A DNA stretch of 64,000 nucleotides, taken from positions 252,001-316,000 of the forward strand of contig JAUIHP010000004.1 of NCBI GenBank assembly GCA_030431975.1, given 5' to 3'. This stretch comes from a bacterium (GTDB lineage Bacteria; Eisenbacteria; RBG-16-71-46; CAIMUX01). This document shows positions 29,262-36,405 of this stretch, one piece after another. A program made the translations under genes and the position numbers. Each line of letters starts with the position of its first letter. Within the stretch, counting starts at the first letter, position 1. Below the pieces are notes generated by a model. It made no database searches and was not told where the DNA came from. It saw only the letters and a list, made by a program, of their open reading frames with translations.

Positions 29262-30479
29262 GTGCATGTCGTCTTCGTCGCGCCGTTTCTCATGGAGACG
29301 ACGCTTCGCTTCATCAAGGGAGCGACCTTGGTTCCCGGAGTTCAGGTCACTCTCGTCAGCCAGCAGCCGGCTGCGGCGGTACCGGCCGAGATCCGCGAAC
29401 GGTTGGCTTCGCACCGACAGGTCGAGAACGCACTCGACGCGGCGCAGTTGTTGAGTTCGATTCAACAAGCAACCGCGTCCTTCGGCGCGCCGGAGCGTGT
29501 CTTCGGCGCTCTCGAACAACTCCAGGTTCCTTTGGCCGAAGTCAGGGAAACGCTGGGCCTCAGCGGGATGACGACGACGGCCGCGCACAATTTCCGCGAC
29601 AAGTCCCGAATGAAGACGGTGTTTCAGGAGGCCGGCATTCCCTGTGCACGTCACAGGCTCATCGGCTCCGCCGCCGACGCCGCGAGCTTCGTCACCGAAG
29701 TCGGATTCCCCGTGGTAGTCAAACCGCCGGCCGGCGCGGGCGCGCGTCACACCTTTCGGCTCGAGAACAAAACGCAGCTGGAGGAGTACCTCGTTACATA
29801 CCGTCCGAAGCCGGATGACCCGACGCTCTTCGAGGAGTTTCTGACCGGCCGCGAGCACTCCTTCGACAGCGTGTGGATTCAGGGGCAGCCGGTTTGGCAC
29901 TCCATCAGCCGGTACTACCCGACGCCTCTCGAGGTCATGGAGAATCCGTGGATTCAGTGGTGCGTCGTTCTGCCCCGGGAAATCGACGGTCCGGAGTTCG
30001 AGGACATCCGCGCTTCGGCCTCCGCCGCACACGTCGCTTTGGGCGTCGGCACCGCGCTGACCCATCTGGAGTGGTTCCGGCGCGATGACGGAGGGATCGC
30101 CATCTCCGAAGTCGCGGCCCGACCTCCGGGCGCGCAGTTCGTCACTCTGATCAGCTATGCCCATGACCTGAACTTCTACCGGGCCTGGCCGGAGATCATG
30201 ATCAAAGAGTCTTTCGCCGTCCCGGAACGTCGATATGCTTGCGGCGCCGCATTCCTTCGGGGGCAGGGCAAAGGCACGGTCAAGGCCATCCACGGTCTCG
30301 ACAGCCTGCCCAAGTCTCTGGACGGACTCGTTGTCGAATCACGGATCCCCAAGATCGGCCAGCCCGGATCGAGCTCCTATGAAGGAGAGGGCTACGTCAT
30401 CCTTCGGCATCCGGACACTTCACTGGTCGAGACCGGACTTGCGGAGATCGTTCGCCGCATCCGGGTGGAGCTGGGTTGA
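29262..30479 (+). CDS. ATP-grasp ligase family protein, paralog 3
   Basis: A 405-residue protein. GTG 29262 is chosen for the strong upstream GAGGAGGG and because it gives MHVVFVAPFLMETTLRF, matching the starts of its paralogs; the open frame before it is a shadow of paralog 2. Blocks: FRDKSRMKTVFQEAGIPCARH, FPVVVKPPAGAGARHT, FEEFLTGREHSFDS, and ALTHLEWFR followed by SEVAARPPGAQ. It is the most divergent of the four: its N-domain lacks the GxGD turn of the others and is Gln/Ala-rich (about 40-90). This suggests a different acceptor or donor. Its stop overlaps the next gene's ATG by one base (TGATG). Confidence 0.85.
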   Translation: MHVVFVAPFLMETTLRFIKGATLVPGVQVTLVSQQPAAAVPAEIRERLASHRQVENALDAAQLLSSIQQATASFGAPERVFGALEQLQVPLAEVRETLGLSGMTTTAAHNFRDKSRMKTVFQEAGIPCARHRLIGSAADAASFVTEVGFPVVVKPPAGAGARHTFRLENKTQLEEYLVTYRPKPDDPTLFEEFLTGREHSFDSVWIQGQPVWHSISRYYPTPLEVMENPWIQWCVVLPREIDGPEFEDIRASASAAHVALGVGTALTHLEWFRRDDGGIAISEVAARPPGAQFVTLISYAHDLNFYRAWPEIMIKESFAVPERRYACGAAFLRGQGKGTVKAIHGLDSLPKSLDGLVVESRIPKIGQPGSSSYEGEGYVILRHPDTSLVETGLAEIVRRIRVELG

Positions 30480-31702
30480 TGCGTGTTCTTCTGATCGCTC
30501 CGGGATTCCCGGCGGAAATGCCCCTGTTCACGCGGGCCCTGGCATCCCAGGGCGCCGAGATCATCGGTCTTGGCGACGGCGGGGCTTCGGGTCTGCCTCC
30601 CGAGGTCCGCGAAGTGCTGGTCGACTACTGGCAGGTTCCCGGGCTTTGGAAAGAGAACGAGGACGGCGCGGTCCGCGAAGTGCAGGATCGGGCGCAGCAC
30701 GTCCACATCGATCGCGTCGAATGTCTCTGGGAGCCGGGAGTGCTTCTGGCTGCCCGCATTCGGGAAGCTCTCGATCTACCCGGAATGGGTTATGAGCAGA
30801 CGCTGAACTTCCGGGACAAGGAGAAGATGAAGGGCGTTCTCGACGAGGCCGGAATTCGCACGCCGCGTCACGGCAGCGCCACGACCAATCAGCGCGCGTT
30901 CGAGCTGGCCGAGGAAATCGGCTATCCGCTCATTCTCAAACCCATCGCCGGCGCTGGAAGCATGAACACGATGCAGGTCGAGAATCAGACCGCGTTCGAG
31001 TTTGCGTTGCGGCGGCTGCAGTCGGTTCCGGAAATCAGCGTCGAGGAATGTGTCGAAGGCGAGGAGTACACCTACGACACGATTTGCGCCAACGGCGAGG
31101 TGCTCTTCGAGAACGTTTGCTGGTACCGCCCCAAAGCTTTGGTCGCAAGGTCAGAGGAGTGGATCAGCCCGCAAACCATCGGCGTACGCGACCAGGATCG
31201 CGAGCCGATGAAAAAGGGCATCGAGATGGGGCGGGCCGTCCTCAAGGCGCTCGGTTTCGATACCGGGTTCACGCACATGGAGTGGTTCCACAGCCCCTCC
31301 GGCGAAGCCGTCTTCTGTGAGATCGCGTGTCGGCCACCCGGCGCGCGCAGCGTCGACGTCATGGTTCAGGCCACCGACACCGACCTCTACACGTCGTGGG
31401 CCGAAGCGGTCCGACACGGAAAGCTCTCTGCGCCCATCGAGCGAAAGTTCAACTCGGCGGTCATCTTCAAGAGAGCGCGTGGAATGGGTCGCATCCACCG
31501 CATCGACGGGGTGGAAGAGCTGCAGAAGCGCTTCAGCTCCAGCGTCGTTTCGGTCGATCTGCTTCCGGTGGGCTCGCTGCGTCGAAACTGGAAGCAGACG
31601 CTTCTTTCCGACGGTTGGATAACGCTGCGAAATCCCGATTTCAACACCACGCTCGAGATGGCCGACATCGTCGGCCGGGAAGTTCATCTCTTCGCCGATT
31701 GA
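30479..31702 (+). CDS. ATP-grasp ligase family protein, paralog 4
   Basis: A 407-residue protein starting at ATG 30479 in a TGATG overlap with paralog 3, so it is translationally coupled. It begins MRVLLIAPGFPAEMPLFTRA, very like paralog 2. Blocks: FRDKEKMKGVLDEAGIRTPRHG, YPLILKPIAGAGSMNT, VEECVEGEEYTYDT, and GFTHMEWFH followed by CEIACRPPGARS. In all four paralogs the E-x-x-x-R-P-P-G end resembles the EIAPRPHN end of PurK rather than the ENxR form. A hairpin downstream (31753-31779) probably ends the operon. Likely role: the last ligation step of an unknown small-molecule or peptide pathway; this is inference. Confidence 0.85.
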   Translation: MRVLLIAPGFPAEMPLFTRALASQGAEIIGLGDGGASGLPPEVREVLVDYWQVPGLWKENEDGAVREVQDRAQHVHIDRVECLWEPGVLLAARIREALDLPGMGYEQTLNFRDKEKMKGVLDEAGIRTPRHGSATTNQRAFELAEEIGYPLILKPIAGAGSMNTMQVENQTAFEFALRRLQSVPEISVEECVEGEEYTYDTICANGEVLFENVCWYRPKALVARSEEWISPQTIGVRDQDREPMKKGIEMGRAVLKALGFDTGFTHMEWFHSPSGEAVFCEIACRPPGARSVDVMVQATDTDLYTSWAEAVRHGKLSAPIERKFNSAVIFKRARGMGRIHRIDGVEELQKRFSSSVVSVDLLPVGSLRRNWKQTLLSDGWITLRNPDFNTTLEMADIVGREVHLFAD

Positions 31703-31752
31703 TCGCGCTCCGCTCTCGCCAGAAGCTTCGGTTGTCGTCAGAAAGTCCCGGG

Positions 31753-31797
31753 AGAGGTGGTACCTGCGGTGCCACCTCTATCTCGTTGCGCGTTTTT
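31753..31797 (+). terminator. Long hairpin after the ATP-grasp operon
   Basis: A 12-bp stem (AGAGGTGGTACC / GGTGCCACCTCT, one wobble pair) with a three-base loop spans 31753-31779, 50 bp after the stop codon. A TTTTT run follows at 31793-31797, further from the stem than in a classic intrinsic terminator. Likely terminator or 3'-end stabiliser. Confidence 0.55.
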
Positions 31798-31943
31798 GCC
31801 TTCCGTTCCAGCCGCGAGCGCGGTGGTTCCGTCGCTTACATTTTTGCGGCGTTTCGATGGAATTCACGGCGGAACCCGCATCTACGTAGAACTCCGTAAG
31901 TGTAAGAGAAGCGCGGGAATCGTAGTTTCTTCCGTGTTTGGTT

Positions 31944-31970
31944 GGAACCTCGGCACGGGTCTTTCGTATA
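31944..31970 (+). promoter_or_regulatory. ECF-type promoter candidate upstream of the structured RNA
   Basis: GGAAC (31944-31948) and CGTATA (31965-31970) are separated by 16 bp, the arrangement of ECF-sigma promoters (AAC in the -35, CGT in the -10). It points to a start near 31978, just before the folded region. An ECF sigma gene lies 480 bp downstream, so control by that factor is an attractive inference. Confidence 0.45.
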
Positions 31971-31977
31971 TCAGGGC

Positions 31978-32280
31978 ACGAGTCGAACGAAGCCGCACTG
32001 AATGAGTGGGTCAGGGCGGTTTCATCCAAGAGGGAGGGGGACCGGACTAGAGTTGGGATACGAGAGCCGATAGGCAGCGCGGCTTCGAATCCCGAAATCG
32101 AGTTACGAACCTCCTCAGGGCTCTGGCCCGTTCGTCCCCTTCCCTCGCCTCCGTTTTGTTTGCAGATCTCCTGGTGGATCTGGCAGGACCCGAGCCCCCA
32201 TATCCCCCTTTGAGGGCCCGGGTAGATCCACAGTCAGAGCGGGGAGGAGAGTCGCCAGGCGCTCCTCCCCGCATCTTTTT
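31978..32280 (+). ncRNA. Candidate structured non-coding RNA of about 300 nt
   Basis: This stretch lies in a 748-bp gap without a credible gene. By eye it folds into consistent helices. A 13-bp helix is formed by 32030-32042 (GAGGGAGGGGGAC) with 32134-32146 (one wobble). It encloses 32053-32059 with 32089-32095, which in turn encloses 32065-32069 with 32080-32084. A separate hairpin has GTGGATCT (32174-32181) and AGATCCAC (32224-32231) as its base. A strong intrinsic terminator closes the unit. A promoter-like ECF site lies upstream. It does not match the landmarks of tmRNA, RNase P RNA, SRP RNA or a tRNA. No covariance evidence is available, so the RNA and its 5' end are predictions. Confidence 0.5.
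32239..32280 (+). terminator. Strong intrinsic terminator of the candidate RNA
   Basis: An 11-bp GC-rich stem (GCGGGGAGGAG 32239-32249 with CTCCTCCCCGC 32262-32272), a 12-base loop and a TTTTT run at 32276-32280. The T-tract sets the plus orientation. No coding gene ends within 500 bp upstream, so it implies a non-coding transcript. Confidence 0.85.
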
Positions 32281-32386
32281 CCGCAGTCCAGTGCTGAACC
32301 GACTTTCTTCCAAAGGCTTTTCTACTCTCTGACCCTTCTTCATGGGTAGCTTCAGGACGGCCTTCTGAGGTTTCTTCAAACACGGC

Positions 32387-32415
32387 TGTAACCGGGGCGT
32401 CCTTCATGGGTCATA
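32387..32415 (+). promoter_or_regulatory. Possible ECF promoter of the sigma/anti-sigma operon
   Basis: TGTAACC (32387-32393) and GTCATA (32410-32415) with a 16-bp spacer resemble ECF -35/-10 elements, 36 bp before the sigma start codon. ECF genes are commonly autoregulated. The -10 is weak. The string CTTCATGGGT occurs twice nearby (32338-32347 and 32402-32411). Confidence 0.35.
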
Positions 32416-32450
32416 CCTCACGAACGCCGTGACGGGGAGGGAAGTGCGGA

Positions 32451-33005
32451 TTGAACGGGACCGAGATCCAGGCGAGAGGCGCACCATTCTGGGAGAACGC
32501 CTACCGGGAACACGGCCCCTCCATCCTGTCCTTCCTGAGACGGCGGCTTCCGAGTCCGGATGAGGCCGAGGACCTCCTGCAGGAGACCTTCGTTCGCGCC
32601 ATCCGCACCCCGGAGCCGCTGGAAGACCCGGCCAAAGCCCGGTCCTATCTCTTCACGACGGCGCACAACCTGTTGGTGAATCACCTGCGGCGGTCCGACG
32701 CCAAGGTCACCGAGGCCGAACTCCAGCGAATCGAAGAGGAGGTGGCTCGGGCCAGTTCGGACTCCCGGGTGCAGGTACGGGAGATTCGGGAGCGGCTGGA
32801 AGTGGTTCTCGATCTCATGACGGATCCGGAGCGAAAGGCCTTTGAAGCCGCCGTCATTCGCAACGAGTCCTACAGCGACATCGCCTCCCGACTCGGCTGG
32901 AGCCGGGAGCAGGTCAAAGTGAACGTGTTTCGAGCCCGAAAGAGAGCGATGCGGGAAATGGGAGACCTTCTCGATCGAGTCCGGGCTCAGGAGGAAAGAG
33001 GATGA
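32451..33005 (+). CDS. ECF-type RNA polymerase sigma factor
   Basis: A 184-residue sigma-70 family protein of the extracytoplasmic type. It starts at TTG 32451 with GGGAGGG about 10 nt upstream; no ATG or GTG in frame fits region 2. Region 2 is visible (YREHGPSILSFLRRRLP, DEAEDLLQETFVRAIR) and region 4 contains the helix-turn-helix SYSDIASRLGWSREQVKVNVFRARKR. The stop overlaps the anti-sigma start as ATGA, so sigma and its inhibitor are made together. It probably directs transcription of its own operon and perhaps of the upstream RNA candidate in response to an envelope signal. Confidence 0.92.
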   Translation: MNGTEIQARGAPFWENAYREHGPSILSFLRRRLPSPDEAEDLLQETFVRAIRTPEPLEDPAKARSYLFTTAHNLLVNHLRRSDAKVTEAELQRIEEEVARASSDSRVQVREIRERLEVVLDLMTDPERKAFEAAVIRNESYSDIASRLGWSREQVKVNVFRARKRAMREMGDLLDRVRAQEERG

Positions 33006-33601
33006 GCTGCCCCGAAGAGTTCCAGGCCGACATCTCGGCCCTCATGGACGGCGAGCTCGAGCGCGACGAAACGCTCCGTGTCATCGACCGGTTGCTCGAA
33101 GACTCCGATTGCCGGGAAGGCTATCTGGAAATGCGTCGCCTGACCACGGTCGTGGCCGCTGCGGAGATTCCGGGCTCTCTACCCGAACGTGCGTGGAAGA
33201 CCATTCGTTCGAAGACGGGGTTGGATGCTCCCGTTCGGAGCTGGGCCTGGTTGAGGCCGATTCCGGTTCCGGCATGGATGCTCGGTGCGGCCGCGGTTCT
33301 GGTCCTCAGTCTGCTCGTTTGGACGAACGTGCCGACCGAGGTCGACCCGGGGGTTCGCTTTCAGCCGGGAGTGACCATCGAGGTCGGGTCGAATGAAGAC
33401 GCGATGACGGATCAACGGTTCGTGGAACTGACGACCGAGATCCTGCAGGCGGACCGCCGCTATCACCGCAAGATGCTCGAAGTGATGAATGAGATCGAAG
33501 GGAACACCTTCATTGCGGAAGGCTCGAACAGCGATGCCCGACGCGTGGTTCCGGAAGGTGGACGGGAGCGGAGAGACTCCGACCCCGAGATCGGAGGATG
33601 A
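33002..33601 (+). CDS. Membrane anti-sigma factor (RseA-like N-terminus)
   Basis: A 199-residue protein. AGGAGG lies about 7 nt before ATG 33002, which overlaps the sigma stop. The N-terminal cytoplasmic part begins with an RseA-like block (ISALMDGELERDE, residues 11-23) that binds ECF sigma factors; there is no HxxxCxxC zinc motif. One membrane helix follows (about 92-108, AWMLGAAAVLVLSLLVW), then a periplasmic domain of about 90 residues that ends in a charged tail. The layout fits an inner-membrane anti-sigma factor released by regulated proteolysis. The release signal is unknown. Confidence 0.82.
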   Translation: MSCPEEFQADISALMDGELERDETLRVIDRLLEDSDCREGYLEMRRLTTVVAAAEIPGSLPERAWKTIRSKTGLDAPVRSWAWLRPIPVPAWMLGAAAVLVLSLLVWTNVPTEVDPGVRFQPGVTIEVGSNEDAMTDQRFVELTTEILQADRRYHRKMLEVMNEIEGNTFIAEGSNSDARRVVPEGGRERRDSDPEIGG

Positions 33602-33606
33602 GACCG

Positions 33607-34875
33607 ATGAAGAATGCCAGGAAACTCATGCAGCAGGAGAGTCGGAAGATGAGCGCACGGATGGCCGGCAGTTGGATCGCAGGTCTCTCCATTCTTACGA
33701 TCGCCGGGGGCGCAGCGGCCCACGAGTACGACGGATTCATCTACGGCAAGGTCACGATGCGCTCGGGCGACCACTACGAAGGGCGTCTGCGCTGGGGCAA
33801 GGAAGAAGCCTTCTGGGATGATCTCTTCCATTCGAGCAAAGTCGAACTTCCGGCTTACGACGAACTGCCCAGGGGGCGAAGCCTGCGCAAAGACCGCGGC
33901 GGTCGTATCGAGCTCTTCGGCGGCATCGACATCAAATGGAAGGACAGCGGCGGTGGAACGCGCATCTTTGCCAGTCGCTTCGGGGACATCGAAACGATCG
34001 AAGTGACCGGAGACGAGGACGCGGTCGTCCACATGAAGAACGGCGACGACATCGAAGTTTCCGGATACGCCAACGACGTCGGCAACAGCATCACCGTTTG
34101 GGACAGCTCGTTGGGCAAGGTCGATCTCAAGTGGCGTCGCATCGACACCATCGAGTTCATGCAGACCCCGAGTTCGATCGACGTCGACGGCTACCGTCTC
34201 TGGGGCGTCGTCGACACCGATGCCGGCGAGTTCCGCGGTTGGATTCAGTGGGACAGCGAAGAGTGCCTCTCCACCGACATCCTCGACGGCGAGTCTCAAG
34301 ATGGTGAACTCGACATTCCTATGGGCCGCATTCGCTCGATCGAAAAGCACCGGGGCGGAAGTCAGGTCGAACTCAAGGATGGGCGCACTCTTTACCTCGA
34401 CGGCACGCAGGATGTCGACGATTCCATTCGGGGAATCATGGTCGAAGACGAACGCTACGGTCGCGTCGAGGTGAGGTGGGACGCTTTCGATCGGGTCGTC
34501 TTCGAAGAGAAGAAGTCGAGCGGCCGCGCCTACAACACCTACAACGGTGGAGGACGTCTCGACGCCACCGTCACCGACCTGGACGGAGAAGAACTACGCG
34601 GTCACATCTACTTCGATCTCGATGAGTCGGGCGGCTTCGAGTTCCTCAATGGATCCTCCGTCGATGTCGAGTACAACATTCCGTTCCAGATGGTCTCCGT
34701 CATCGAGCCGAGAGGATCCCGTTCGGCTCGTGTTCAGCTGGTCAGTGGGGAACGGGTTCGCCTTGGAGACGGACAGGACGTCAGTGACAAGAACGACGGC
34801 GTACTCCTGATGCGGGACGGTGAGCCGGCCTACCTCGCCTGGGAAGACCTGGAGAAGATCGAGTTCCACTGGTAG
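33607..34875 (+). CDS. Exported repeat-built beta protein, third gene of the ECF operon
   Basis: A 422-residue protein of unknown function. ATG 33607 is preferred because GGAGG lies nine bases upstream. ATG 33598 overlaps the anti-sigma stop as ATGA, and ATG 33649 also has GGAGAG. All give a signal peptide ending GGAAAHEY. The mature protein is three related units of about 110-145 residues (about 41-185, 188-305, 315-422). Each has a G-x-I/V-x-W-D strand pair, a stretch ending IPxxxIxSIE or similar, an x-V-x-L-x-x-G strand and a closing x-V-x-W-x-x-F/L-x-x-I/V-x-F/E. It is all beta and Asp-rich. Position in the operon suggests the periplasmic signal sensor or main effector of the sigma system. 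Confidence 0.75.
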   Translation: MKNARKLMQQESRKMSARMAGSWIAGLSILTIAGGAAAHEYDGFIYGKVTMRSGDHYEGRLRWGKEEAFWDDLFHSSKVELPAYDELPRGRSLRKDRGGRIELFGGIDIKWKDSGGGTRIFASRFGDIETIEVTGDEDAVVHMKNGDDIEVSGYANDVGNSITVWDSSLGKVDLKWRRIDTIEFMQTPSSIDVDGYRLWGVVDTDAGEFRGWIQWDSEECLSTDILDGESQDGELDIPMGRIRSIEKHRGGSQVELKDGRTLYLDGTQDVDDSIRGIMVEDERYGRVEVRWDAFDRVVFEEKKSSGRAYNTYNGGGRLDATVTDLDGEELRGHIYFDLDESGGFEFLNGSSVDVEYNIPFQMVSVIEPRGSRSARVQLVSGERVRLGDGQDVSDKNDGVLLMRDGEPAYLAWEDLEKIEFHW

Positions 34876-34935
34876 CCGGGGCGGCGTCCGCGGTTACACC
34901 TACCCGCGCGGACGGCGATTCGGTTTGCCGGTTTG

Positions 34936-34971
34936 AAGGACTCCCGGAAACATACCGGGGGTCCTTTTTTT
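34936..34971 (+). terminator. Intrinsic terminator of the ECF operon
   Basis: A 12-bp stem (AAGGACTCCCGG / CCGGGGGTCCTT, one wobble), seven-base loop, and a run of seven or more T from 34965. It lies 60 bp after the last gene of the operon. Confidence 0.9.
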
Positions 34972-35055
34972 CGGCGAGAGCCGAACCAAGGCTGGTGTCA
35001 GCGGAGAAAGCGGGTCGAATCGAGGTTCTCCCGCGTCGTCGTCGGCCGAGTCTCG

Positions 35056-35061
35056 TATACT
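35056..35061 (+). promoter_or_regulatory. TATACT -10 seven bases from a start codon: possible leaderless promoter
   Basis: TATACT matches the sigma-70 -10 consensus in five of six positions and ends 7 bp before ATG 35069. No Shine-Dalgarno sequence precedes that ATG. Transcription from this site would start at or next to the ATG and give a leaderless mRNA. No clear -35 is present. Confidence 0.45.
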
Positions 35062-35068
35062 TCTCCGG

Positions 35069-36397
35069 ATGTCCTCCACCTTACGCATTCTTCTTCTCTC
35101 GCCGTTTCATGGCGGTAGCCACAAGGCGTGGGCCGAAGGTTGGGCGCGCCGAAGTGAGCACCAGATCGAGATCCGAAGTCTGCCGGACCAGTACTGGAAG
35201 TGGCGGTTGACGGGAGGTGCGCTGCGCCTGGCCGACGACTTCAACTCGCGGCCTCCGTTTGCCGGCGAAGCTCCGGATCTCATCGTGGCCACCGACATGC
35301 TCGATCTTTCGACGTTCCTCGCGTTGACCCGTGAGAAGACGGCGGGCATTCCGGCGATCCTCTATGCGCACGAGAATCAGTGGACCTATCCGTTGCCGGA
35401 AGACCCGGAGACCGGGCCGATGCGCCGACAGGGCGGCAAGCCGGACCGTCAACTTGCCTGGATCAACATCCGGTCGATGTTTGCGGCGGACATTGTGGCC
35501 TTCAACTCGTCGTTTCATCGCGAAGAGTTTCTTTCCTCGCTGCCGGCGTTCTTTCGACACTATCCGGATGAAACAGATCCGAGCTGGACGCAACGGATCG
35601 AAGCGAAGTCCCGGGTTCTTCCATTGGGAATCGATCTCGGACGGCTGGATGATGAAGTGTTTGCCGCGCCGAAGGTGCGATCGCAGGACCGGGTTCCCCT
35701 CGTTCTTTGGAACCATCGGTGGGAGTACGACAAGGATCCGCAAACCTTCTTTGCGGCCGTCGACCATGCGCTGTCCCAGGGAGCCGAGTTCCGACTCGCC
35801 GTTTGTGGCGCGAACGTCCGCCACGAGGCTCCGGAGTTCGACGCGGCGCGAGCCCGGCACGAGGATCGGATCGCGCATTGGGGATACGCTGATGCCGACA
35901 CCTACCGGCGGCTTCTCTGGGAATCGGATGTCGTCGTTTCGACGGCCCGCCACGAGTTCTTTGGAATCTCGGTGTGCGAGGCTCTGTATTGTAGAACGAT
36001 GCCGGTTCTGCCCCGAAGTCTGGCCTATCCGGAACTCATTCCCGAGACTCTCCGCGGGCGGGTTCTCTACGACGCAGTGCCAAACGCCGACGAGAAGATC
36101 CTGAAAGCCGGGCGGGCCCTGGCCGCGGCGGTCGGCTTCGTAGCAAACGAGCGTTCCGAGGCTCAAGGCCACGGCGCCCGAAGCCAGGTTGCCCAAAGGC
36201 AGGGCGCCCAAAGCCACGGCCTCCAAGAGCAGGATGCCCGAAGGCAGGATGCCGGGGGAAACAACACCGCGAACGAGGAGCCGGCGCTGGAAGCCACGTT
36301 GACGCAACTCCGCGACGCAGTTTCCGTACATGATTGGTCCGTGCGTGCGCCGGAGTACGATCAGAGAATGCGTGAGTGGCTGCAGACGAAAGGGTGA
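35069..36397 (+). CDS. tRNA-queuosine alpha-mannosyltransferase-like protein (DUF3524, GT4 fold)
   Basis: A 442-residue glycosyltransferase. It opens with LRILLLSPFHGGSHKAWAEG and continues PDQYWKWRLTGGALRLA, PDLIVATDMLDLSTFLAL, ILYAHENQWTYP and WINIRSMFAADIVAFNSSFH, the signature blocks of the DUF3524 family. The human member GTDC1 (QTMAN) mannosylates queuosine in tRNA-Asp. The C-terminal sugar-nucleotide part has LWNHRWEYDKDP and STARHEFFGISVCEAL. Near the C-terminus (about 365-394) is a Gln/Arg/Gly-rich insertion made by six 15-bp repeats, absent from typical members. There is no ribosome site before ATG 35069. The stop is close to a DUF456 gene on the same strand. Confidence 0.85.
   Translation: MSSTLRILLLSPFHGGSHKAWAEGWARRSEHQIEIRSLPDQYWKWRLTGGALRLADDFNSRPPFAGEAPDLIVATDMLDLSTFLALTREKTAGIPAILYAHENQWTYPLPEDPETGPMRRQGGKPDRQLAWINIRSMFAADIVAFNSSFHREEFLSSLPAFFRHYPDETDPSWTQRIEAKSRVLPLGIDLGRLDDEVFAAPKVRSQDRVPLVLWNHRWEYDKDPQTFFAAVDHALSQGAEFRLAVCGANVRHEAPEFDAARARHEDRIAHWGYADADTYRRLLWESDVVVSTARHEFFGISVCEALYCRTMPVLPRSLAYPELIPETLRGRVLYDAVPNADEKILKAGRALAAAVGFVANERSEAQGHGARSQVAQRQGAQSHGLQEQDARRQDAGGNNTANEEPALEATLTQLRDAVSVHDWSVRAPEYDQRMREWLQTKG
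36161..36250 (+). repeat. Six-unit 15-bp tandem repeat inside the mannosyltransferase-like gene
   Basis: Six consecutive 15-bp units starting at 36161, 36176, 36191, 36206, 36221 and 36236, each a variant of GCCCAAAGCCACGGC or GCCCGAAGGCAGGAT. They encode five-residue units AQGHG-ARSQV-AQRQG-AQSHG then LQEQD-ARRQD. The insertion keeps the frame. Confidence 0.85.
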
Positions 36398-36405
36398 ATG
36401 AGCGA

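Noticed and set aside
31753-31779. Resemblance to the T-box sequence (AGGTGGTACC..GCGG)
   Set aside because: Only 50 bp separate it from the preceding stop codon, too little for stem I and the specifier loop, and no aminoacyl-tRNA synthetase or amino acid gene follows. The match is explained by the stem of a hairpin.
32002-32073. 23-codon ORF inside the RNA candidate
   Set aside because: No ribosome site, and it lies across the predicted helices; a leader peptide cannot be supported.
32078-32096. tRNA-like T-loop (GGCTTCGAATCCC)
   Set aside because: The five bases flanking TTCGAAT cannot pair as a T-stem, and no anticodon or acceptor stem fits around it.
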